15,046 nucleotides of DNA from CAYQDF01 sp964416175 (GTDB taxonomy: Bacteria; Chloroflexota; Anaerolineae; Anaerolineales; UBA4823). Made by a program: the position numbers and the translations under genes. Positions 1-6,523 of this stretch are shown here, piece by piece. The notes beneath the pieces were generated by a model that was not told the DNA's origin, searched no databases, and saw nothing but the letters and a program-made list of their open reading frames with translations. Each line of letters opens with the position of its first letter. Position 1 is the first letter of the stretch. Location of the stretch: NCBI GenBank assembly GCA_964416175.1, contig CAYQDF010000076.1, positions 1 through 15,046 on the forward strand, read 5' to 3'.

Positions 1-767
1 CTGCTCGGGAAAGCCATGCGCCTATCGATCTGCGGGCCCTGCTTGCCGAAGCCCTGCACATGGGGGACGAAGGGCACAACCGGAACAAGGCCGGTTCTTT
101 GCTCTTCCTGAAGCAGCTCGCGCCGTGGATCGCAGGCAACCACAAGGACGCTGGCGCTCGGGCCGAGGCGCTCCGCTTCATCGGGGAGAACCCGCTAAGC
201 GTCCTCAACCCGGTCATGGCTGCCTGCAAGGTCATGTGCGACGCCGCCCACGGTGTGGAGGGGAGCACGCTGGTGACCGCAATGGCGCGCAATGGAACGG
301 ATTTTGGCCTGCGGGTAAGTGGGCTCGGCGAGCGGTGGTTCACGGCCCCCGCAGAAATCCCCTCAGGGTTGTATTTCCCCGGCTTCTCGAGCGCGGACGC
401 CAACCCCGACATCGGCGACAGCACGATCACCGAGACTGCCGGGATCGGCGCGTTCGCCATGGCAGCCGCGCCCGCCATCGTGTCGTTCATCGGCGGCGCG
501 CCGCGGGACGCCCTCAACGCCACCCTCGAAATGTACGAGATCACAGTCGCCGAGCATACCCATTTCACCATCCCGGCCCTGGACTTTCGGGGGACTCCCA
601 CCGGCATCGACATCCGCAGGGTGGTGGAGCTGGGAGTCACGCCGCGGATCAACACCGGCATCGCCCACAAGAGGGCTGGCATCGGGCAGGTCGGGGCGGG
701 GCTGGTGAGACCGCCCTTGACGATCTTCGAGCAAGCCCTGCGGGCGTTCGCAGATCAGTATCTTTAG
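1..767 (+). CDS. DUF1116 protein (YlbE/AllG-like carbamoyltransferase subunit), 5' truncated
   Basis: The reading frame is open from base 3 through the window edge, so the ATG at 60 is internal and the true start lies upstream. About 254 residues are visible of a family that usually has over 400. Family-typical blocks are seen in order: ALHMGDEGHNRNKA, AHGVEGSTLVTAMARNGTDF, GLYFPGFS, and DANPDIGDSTITETAGIGAF followed by AMAAAP. In E. coli the homologue YlbE (AllG) works with FdrA (AllF) and YlbF (AllH) as the enzyme converting oxalurate and phosphate to oxamate and carbamoyl phosphate. A DUF2877/AllH-like partner lies downstream at 4058-4939, which supports the same type of chemistry here. 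An FdrA-like gene would be expected just upstream of the window. The family assignment is strong; the substrate is inferred. Confidence 0.88.
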   Translation, partial: ARESHAPIDLRALLAEALHMGDEGHNRNKAGSLLFLKQLAPWIAGNHKDAGARAEALRFIGENPLSVLNPVMAACKVMCDAAHGVEGSTLVTAMARNGTDFGLRVSGLGERWFTAPAEIPSGLYFPGFSSADANPDIGDSTITETAGIGAFAMAAAPAIVSFIGGAPRDALNATLEMYEITVAEHTHFTIPALDFRGTPTGIDIRRVVELGVTPRINTGIAHKRAGIGQVGAGLVRPPLTIFEQALRAFADQYL

Positions 768-804
768 AAGTGTGCGCCTGCCCCCTCGGCAGACGTCTCA
801 ACAG

Positions 805-878
805 GCCTAGGGCAGGCCCTTCGACCGGCTCAGGGCAAGCCCTTCGACCAGCTCAGGGCAAGCTCGGGGCAGGCCCTG
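805..878. repeat. Tandem 23-bp intergenic repeat (STGSGQAL-type)
   Basis: Two adjacent 23-base units, 816-838 and 839-861, differ at one position (G827 versus A850). Each has the core CTTCGACC(G/A)GCTCAGGGCAA. Degenerate flanks follow at 862-877 and precede at 807-816, both with GGGCAGGCCCT-like sequence. In one frame the array reads STGSGQALRPAQG, a spurious peptide often seen where this kind of dispersed repeat is translated in Chloroflexota and other genomes. It occupies the 161-base gap between the DUF1116 gene and the cyclase gene, the only large gap in the operon. I see no promoter or terminator in that gap. Confidence 0.8.
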
Positions 879-916
879 GTAGAGAGGATGCCTGACGAGT
901 GAACGAAGACCTACGC

Positions 917-922
917 AAGGAG
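917..922 (+). promoter_or_regulatory. Ribosome binding site deciding the cyclase start
   Basis: AAGGAG lies six bases before the GTG at 929. The in-frame GTG at 899 has no comparable site. The protein starting at 929 begins MRIYDLSQPL, the usual N-terminus of this family, so the ten extra codons from 899 are rejected. Confidence 0.8.
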
Positions 923-928
923 AAAGCC

Positions 929-1714
929 GTGAGAATCTATGACCTTTCCCAACCTCTGAATCAGGATGTATCCTTCTGGCCTTTCTATCCGCCCTTCGAA
1001 GTGAAGTACATCAAGCGCAAGGCCGAGCACGGCGTGAACGCCCAGTACATCCAGACCTCCAACCACATGGGGACACATCTGGACGCGCCGCGCCATTTCG
1101 TGACCGGCGGGATGACGATCGACGAAGTGCCCATCGACTGGCTCTACGGCCCCGGGGTGATCGTTGACCTGAGCGACGAGATGGACGAGCTTGCCCTCTT
1201 CACTCCGCAGATGATCGAAGAGCGGGCTGAGGTGCGCCCAGGCGACATCCTGCTCATCCACACCGGCTGGCACCGGTACGCCCAGTTCGGAGCGGAACCG
1301 GACGAGGAGAAATACATCCACCGCCACCCGGGACCGCACTTCGACCTGGTCCCCTGGCTGCTGGAGAAGAAGATCCACATCTGGGGCGTGGATATGATCT
1401 CAACGGATCATCCCATGAACCTGCCGATCGGGCGCTTCCTTGGCAAAGGCGGGCTCGAGCACTGGAAAAAGGTGCGCGAAAAGTGTGAAGCCAGGTACGG
1501 CGCGGACCGGATCGACGAGCTCTTCCCGGAGTCGGCGTACCAGCTGACCCACAACGCCCTCTTCCCGCACAACTGCATGCACGTCGAGAACCTGGGGGGA
1601 GACATCGGAGAACCCGAGCTGCACAACCGGCGGCTGACGCTGGGTGTCTTCCCCTGGAAGTTCAAGGGAGGCGAAGCTGCCTTCTGCCGGGCGGTCGCCT
1701 TCCTGGAAGACTGA
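929..1714 (+). CDS. Cyclase family (PF04199) metal-dependent hydrolase
   Basis: This is a 261-residue protein of the kynurenine formamidase/isatin hydrolase fold. The metal-binding motif HMGTHLDAPRHF is at residues 46-57, supplying His46, His50, Asp52 and His56. GVDMISTDHP lies around 153-162, and LTHNALFPHNCMHVENL at 207-222 carries the C-terminal conserved Glu. Known members hydrolyse amide bonds, including the lactam ring of isatin and N-formylkynurenine. Here it lies five bases before a molybdenum hydroxylase gene, so opening of an oxidised cyclic amide is a reasonable role. The protein has no signal peptide and should be cytoplasmic. The start is GTG 929, chosen for its AAGGAG site. The exact substrate cannot be read from the sequence. 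Confidence 0.88.
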   Translation: MRIYDLSQPLNQDVSFWPFYPPFEVKYIKRKAEHGVNAQYIQTSNHMGTHLDAPRHFVTGGMTIDEVPIDWLYGPGVIVDLSDEMDELALFTPQMIEERAEVRPGDILLIHTGWHRYAQFGAEPDEEKYIHRHPGPHFDLVPWLLEKKIHIWGVDMISTDHPMNLPIGRFLGKGGLEHWKKVREKCEARYGADRIDELFPESAYQLTHNALFPHNCMHVENLGGDIGEPELHNRRLTLGVFPWKFKGGEAAFCRAVAFLED

Positions 1715-1719
1715 CCCCG

Positions 1720-4058
1720 ATGGACGCCCGCTTCTTCGGAAAACCCGTTCGGCGCAACGAAGACCCCCGGCTGCTCACGGGCAGGGGGCTCTTCGTCGAC
1801 GACGTGCACCTGCCCGGCATGGTTCACGCGGCGTTCCTGCGCAGCCCGTACGCGCACGCCAGGATATTGGACATCGATGCGGTCGAAGCCCGGAGGCGGC
1901 CGGGTGTACTGGCGGTGTACACCGCCGCCGACCTTGGAGATTACTGGCGCGCGGGACCGCTGTTGGTCTCGCCCCCGCCCATCGAGGGCATTGTGTTCAA
2001 CGAGCGGACACAGGTGCCACTGGCGAAGGATAAGGTGCGCTTTGCCGGAGAACCGGTGGCGATGGTGATCGCCGAAAGTCGTTACCTTGCCGAGGATGCC
2101 CTGGACGGGGTGCGGGTGGATTACGAGCCGCTCGAAGCCGTGGTCGACCTGGAAAAAGGCCTGCTCCCTGGCTCGCCGCTGGTGCACGACGACCTGGGGA
2201 CCAATCTTGCCGCCCACCTGATCCAGGTGAAAGGGGATTACGCCCGTGCGGCGCGGCAGGCCCACCTGGTCGTCAGACGCCATTTCACTTACGATCGCGG
2301 CACCGCAGCTGCCATTGAGAACCGCGGCATCGTGGCTCAATGGGACCGCCTGAGCGGCAGGCTGACCGTTTGGGACACCACGCAGGCGCCGATCCCGATC
2401 CGCAACGGCCTGGCGGACATGTTGAGCCTCTCGGAGAACCAGGTGCGTGTGATCGCGCCCTTCATCGGCGGCGGTTTTGGGCCCAAGATCATGATGTTTT
2501 ACCCGGAAGAGGTCCTGGTGCCGTGGGCTGCCATCCAGCTCGACCGACCGGTCAAGTGGATCGAGGACCGGGCTGAGAACTTCGTCGCCACCACGCAGGA
2601 GCGCAGCCAGGCTCACGAATCCGAGATCGCCCTCACTGCCGAGGGGATCATCCTCGGGGTGCGGGACGAGTTCATCCACGACGCCGGGGCCTACGTCCCC
2701 TATGGGCTGACTGTCCCCATCAATACCCAATGTACTCTGCTCGGCCCGTACCACATCCCCAATTATTACTCCGAGTTCCGGGCGGTGTTCACCAATAAGC
2801 CCATCGTCACCCCTTACCGCGGGGCAGGGCGGCAGCACGGCGTGTTCGTGATCGAACGCCTGCTCGACATTGCAGCCCGCGAGCTGGGCGTTGACCGGGT
2901 GGAGATCCGCCGGCGGAACTTCATCCCCCCGGAAGCATTCCCCTACGACAACCAGATCATCTACCAGGACTTCGCGCCGCTGGTCTACGACAGCGGGGAC
3001 TACCAGCCGCTGCTGGACCGGGCGCTGGAGCTGATCGGCTATCGGGAGTTCGTCAGCGGAATCCAGCCGAAAAAGCGTGAAGAAGGCGTCTCGCTTGGAC
3101 TGGGGGTCGTGGCCTACGTGGAAGGCACCGGCATCGGTCCTTACGAGGGTGCACGCGTGCAGGTGATGGCGAGCGGGAAGGTCTCGGTGGTCACGGGGGT
3201 CGGGACGCAGGGGCAGGGCCACTTCACGACCTACGCCCAGATTGCGGCGGAGCAGCTCGGAGTGGACGTAAGGGATGTCGAGGTGGTCACGGGCGACACG
3301 GACCAGTTTCACTGGGGCGCCGGCACCTTTGCCAGCCGGGGCGCAGTGGTTGCCGGGAACGCCATCAACGAGGCGGCCCGTGCCGTGCGCCAGAAAATCC
3401 TCCGCCTGGCCGCGGAAGCGCTGGAAGCTGCCGAAGAGGACCTGGAGCTCGTCGACGGCGCCGTCCGGGTCAAGGGCGTCCCTAACCGGGCAATCCCCCT
3501 CGGAGAACTCGCCCAGCGGGCGAACCCAATGCGCGGCGCGGTCAGGCCGGGCACCCAGCCAGGCCTGGAGGCGACGGATTATTTTGGGCCCGAGCGCGGC
3601 GCGACTGCCAGCGGAGTCCACGCCATGATCCTGGAAGTCGACCGGGACACTCTGCAGGTGAAGATACACAAATACGTCGTCGTCCACGACTGCGGCCGGG
3701 TGATCAACCCGCTCATCCTGGAGGGGCAGATCCAGGGTGGCGTCGCCCAGGGGTTGGGAAATGCCTTCTACGAACAGCTCTTCTTCGACGAGAACGGGCA
3801 GCTGCTCAACGCCTCGTTCATGGATTACCTGCTGCCAACCGCGCTGGAGGTCCCCCGCGTGATCACGGGGCATTACGAGACCCCCTCGCCGCTGAATCCG
3901 ATGGGCGTCAAGGGGGCTGGTGAGGCCGGTGCGATCCCGGTCGGGCCGCTCTTCGCGCAGGCCGTCGAAGACGCCCTGTCGGACACGGGAGTGGAGATCC
4001 TGGAGATCCCCCTCAGCCCAACCGGCTGTGGGAGCTTTTGGATAGAAGCGGTCAGTAA
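1720..4058 (+). CDS. Molybdenum hydroxylase large subunit (XDH/form II CoxL-like), with apparent 1-bp frameshift near 3' end
   Basis: The N-terminus reads GKPVRRNEDPRLLTGRGLFVDD, followed by the hammerhead domain to about residue 130 and two molybdopterin-binding domains. GGGFG is at 250-254. The active-site loop is PYRGAGR at 365-371, the form II pattern; true CO dehydrogenase has AYRCSFR. The catalytic base is Glu735 in VKGAGEAG. The uninterrupted frame would run to 4494 and lose family similarity after Pro767. Restoring one C in the CCC run at 4017-4019 gives PNRLWELLDRSGQ and a TAA at 4056-4058, a normal 779-residue protein whose stop overlaps the next ATG as TAATG. The product hydroxylates heterocycles or aldehydes with FAD and 2Fe-2S partner subunits. 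No partner gene is in the window. The substrate is unknown, with xanthine-, uracil- or pyridine-type rings possible. Confidence 0.85.
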
Positions 4059-4939
4059 TGAAGCCGTTGAAAACACTCGCTGTATCTCCCCGGGCGCTCC
4101 GCTGGCTGGAGGCTTCCCGGAGGGTGCATGTGTTGCATCTGTTCGAGCACGCCTGGAACCTGGCAAACGAACGCGGACAGGTCCTGGGCCTGGTCGCCTC
4201 GCCGGAGGCGATGGGACCGTTTGGGATCCTGGTGGAAAAACTCGCCAGAGCCGATGGACTTTCAAGGCAATCTCTCCCCGGGAAGGCCAGCCACTGGCGG
4301 TCGATTATCGACCCGAGCCAGGCGCAGGTTTGGGACCCGCGACCGGCGTGGGACCGCCTGAGGGCCCGCTGGGGCAAACATCCGGGGAATTCCCGCCGCC
4401 TCATCGACTTGTTCCAGGCCTACGCTCCGGAGGGCAGTCTGGCGCCCGTCGGACCCCTGTGGTCCGAAGCAAAATCCCGCCCGGAGCCTTTTAAGGGGCA
4501 CCCATCCCTACCGGAGGGCTTTCTGGGCGCGGCAGAGAGTTCGGTCCGCATTCTGTGCGCCGCCGTACGCCGTTATGACCTCGAGGCATGCCGGCAGGCG
4601 GCGAGCCGGCTGGCCGGTCTGGGAGGCGGCCTGACCCCTGCCGGCGACGATTTCCTGCTGGGGGCGATGTGCGCGTCCTGGCTGATCTTCCCGGAGCGCC
4701 AGGCGCAAAGAATTGGCGCGGCCATCCTCCGGGGCACATCCAACCGGACGACCCGGCTGTCCTCAGCCTGGCTGGCGGCTGCCGCCCAGGGGGAGTTTGG
4801 CGTTCCCTGGCACCGGCTGCTGGGGGCGATCGCCTCCGGAGACATCGGGGAGCTGGAGCCGGCGGCGCGGGCGCTTCTCAGCACGGGCCACACCTCTGGG
4901 GCGGACGCCCTGGCAGGGTTCCTGAGCCTTGCTGCCTGA
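4058..4939 (+). CDS. DUF2877 protein (YlbF/AllH-like carbamoyltransferase subunit)
   Basis: This 293-residue protein carries the hallmark GLGGGLTPAGDDFLLG block at residues 187-202, preceded by a leucine- and arginine-rich N-terminal half. In E. coli the DUF2877 protein YlbF (AllH) is a subunit of the oxalurate-cleaving carbamoyltransferase together with FdrA and the DUF1116 protein. The DUF1116 gene here is the first gene of the window, so both accessory subunits are present in one operon. The ATG overlaps the corrected stop of the molybdenum hydroxylase gene (TAATG), implying translational coupling; there is no strong ribosome binding site of its own. The TGA at 4937 is six bases before the ligase gene. 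The family is confident. That it acts on oxalurate itself, rather than a related ureido acid, is uncertain. Confidence 0.85.
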   Translation: MKPLKTLAVSPRALRWLEASRRVHVLHLFEHAWNLANERGQVLGLVASPEAMGPFGILVEKLARADGLSRQSLPGKASHWRSIIDPSQAQVWDPRPAWDRLRARWGKHPGNSRRLIDLFQAYAPEGSLAPVGPLWSEAKSRPEPFKGHPSLPEGFLGAAESSVRILCAAVRRYDLEACRQAASRLAGLGGGLTPAGDDFLLGAMCASWLIFPERQAQRIGAAILRGTSNRTTRLSSAWLAAAAQGEFGVPWHRLLGAIASGDIGELEPAARALLSTGHTSGADALAGFLSLAA

Positions 4940-4945
4940 TAGAAC

Positions 4946-6481
4946 ATGAGTCTGATCGCCGCCCTCGCCGAAAACGTCCGAGCCTCCCCTGATAAGGTCG
5001 CGCTGGAGTTCATCGACCCGCCGCTGCAGCGCGTCACCTACGCCGATCTGGAAGCGAATGTCCGGGCGGGGATGGGCTATCTGCGCAGCCTGGGTCTGAA
5101 GTCCGGCGACCGGGTCGCGCTGCAGCTGCCCAAGTGTCTGGAGTTCATCGACCTCCACCTCGCAACCCTGCGGCTGGGGGCGGTCTCCCTGCCCCTTAAC
5201 CCGGCTTACCCTCCGGACGAGCTGGTGTATTTCCTGAGGGATTCGGGAGCCAGCCTGTTCTTCGCCGCCGAACCCGAGGCGGCGCGCGCCGGTCCTCTCT
5301 TCTCAGAACTCCCGGACTTGAAAGAATGCATCCCGCTGGACCCGTCCAGGCGAGAGCGGTTCGAATCCTTGCTTTCAGGATTTGAAGGCATGCCAGTTGA
5401 TGAAGGGCCCATCCAGCCCGATGCCACGGCAGCCATCATCTACACCAGCGGCACGACCGGCCGGCCCAAGGGAGCGGAGATCACCCACGGGAACCTGGCA
5501 GCCAACACCGCGGCGCTGCACGCGGCCTGGGGCTGGCGCCCGGACGACGTGCTGCTGCACGTCTTGCCCCTGTTCCATGTGCATGGCCTGTTCGTCGCCC
5601 TGCATGGCGCGCTGTATGCCGGGGCGGCCACCCTGCTGATGCGCAGTTTCGATCCGCGCCGGACGCTCCAGGCCCTTGTCGAGCGGAGGTGCACGGTTTT
5701 CATGGCGGTGCCCACCATTCACCGCCGCCTGCTGGCCCTGCCGGACGCCGGGGAATTCGACCTGGGAGGCGTGCGCCTTATCACCTCCGGCTCGGATCGG
5801 CTGCCCGCCGAGGTGTTCACCGGCTTCCAGCGCGTGTTCGGGCAGACCCTCCTCGAGCGGTATGGGATGACAGAGACCGGGATGAACCTCTCGAACCCGC
5901 TGGCTGGGGAACGGCGGGCCGGCTCGGTCGGCCTGCCGCTGCCCGGGGTTCAAGCGCGGGTGGTCAATCCCAAGACGGGGAGTCCCCTCCCTGATGGGGA
6001 GGTCGGCGAGGTGCAGATCCGCGGCCCCAATGTATTTAAGGGCTACTGGAGGCAGCCGGAGTTGACCGCCGCCGCGTTCACACCCGACGGCTGGTTCCGC
6101 ACCGGCGATCTGGGGCTGCGCGAGCCGGACGGCTATTTCACCCTGAAGGGTCGGGCCAGGGACCTGATCATCTCGGGTGGGCTGAACGTGTACCCGCCCG
6201 AAGTCGAACGGGTCCTGGCGGAACACCCCGTCGTCGCCGCTTGCGCCGTCGTCGGCTGCCCTGACCCAGAGTGGGGGGAGCGCGTTACGGCGGTGATCGT
6301 GCTCAAACCAGGCTGCGAGGCAGCGAGCGAGGAGATTATTGCCTTCTGCCGCGCGCGACTGGCGGCATACAAGGCTCCCAAGGCGGTATGTTTCGTCGAG
6401 GAATTACCGCGAAACTCCATGGGGAAGGTGCAGAAGGGGGAACTGCGCGAACGGTACTGCACCGTCCCGGAGGAAGGCTAG
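4946..6481 (+). CDS. AMP-forming acyl-CoA synthetase, malonyl-CoA synthetase (MatB)-like
   Basis: A complete 511-residue member of the ANL adenylate-forming family. The P-loop YTSGTTGRPKG is at 166-176 and HVLPLFHVHGLFVALHGALYAG follows near 205-226. ERYGMTETGMN at 304-314, followed by LSNPLAGERRAGSVGLPLPG, is the pattern of MatB/ACSF3-type malonyl-CoA synthetases rather than oxalyl-CoA synthetases. WFRTGDLG and the hinge region follow, and the catalytic lysine is K494 in NSMGKVQKG. The reaction would be malonate or a close relative plus ATP and CoA to the acyl-CoA. One departure is SGSDRL at 281-286, where MatB proteins usually have SGSAPL or SGSAAL beside the acyl pocket. The gene starts six bases after the DUF2877 stop and ends the operon. 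No strong Shine-Dalgarno is visible, so coupling is likely. Confidence 0.85.
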   Translation: MSLIAALAENVRASPDKVALEFIDPPLQRVTYADLEANVRAGMGYLRSLGLKSGDRVALQLPKCLEFIDLHLATLRLGAVSLPLNPAYPPDELVYFLRDSGASLFFAAEPEAARAGPLFSELPDLKECIPLDPSRRERFESLLSGFEGMPVDEGPIQPDATAAIIYTSGTTGRPKGAEITHGNLAANTAALHAAWGWRPDDVLLHVLPLFHVHGLFVALHGALYAGAATLLMRSFDPRRTLQALVERRCTVFMAVPTIHRRLLALPDAGEFDLGGVRLITSGSDRLPAEVFTGFQRVFGQTLLERYGMTETGMNLSNPLAGERRAGSVGLPLPGVQARVVNPKTGSPLPDGEVGEVQIRGPNVFKGYWRQPELTAAAFTPDGWFRTGDLGLREPDGYFTLKGRARDLIISGGLNVYPPEVERVLAEHPVVAACAVVGCPDPEWGERVTAVIVLKPGCEAASEEIIAFCRARLAAYKAPKAVCFVEELPRNSMGKVQKGELRERYCTVPEEG

Positions 6482-6523
6482 GTTCGGTGTTTACGTCTAA
6501 CCCATGCCGACCAGCGAATCCTC

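Noticed and set aside
805..878. CRISPR array
   Set aside because: The units are directly adjacent without unique spacers and there are only two, with no cas genes.
1720..4058. Carbon monoxide dehydrogenase (form I CoxL)
   Set aside because: The active-site loop is PYRGAGR rather than AYRCSFR, and no coxM, coxS or cox accessory genes are present.
1408..4404. 998-residue open frame on the minus strand
   Set aside because: It lies antisense to the cyclase, the molybdenum hydroxylase and part of the DUF2877 gene. Its composition is Arg/Asp/His/Gly-rich as expected of a shadow frame in GC-rich DNA, and no domain is recognisable.
4059..4494. C-terminal extension of the molybdenum hydroxylase frame
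   Set aside because: It overlaps the well-supported DUF2877 gene, has no family similarity, and is explained by a one-base deletion at 4017-4019.
4946..6481. Oxalyl-CoA synthetase, which would fit an oxalurate pathway
   Set aside because: The ERYGMTETGMN plus SNP signature matches MatB-type malonyl-CoA synthetases. The choice remains an inference because the adjacent SGSDRL loop is unusual.
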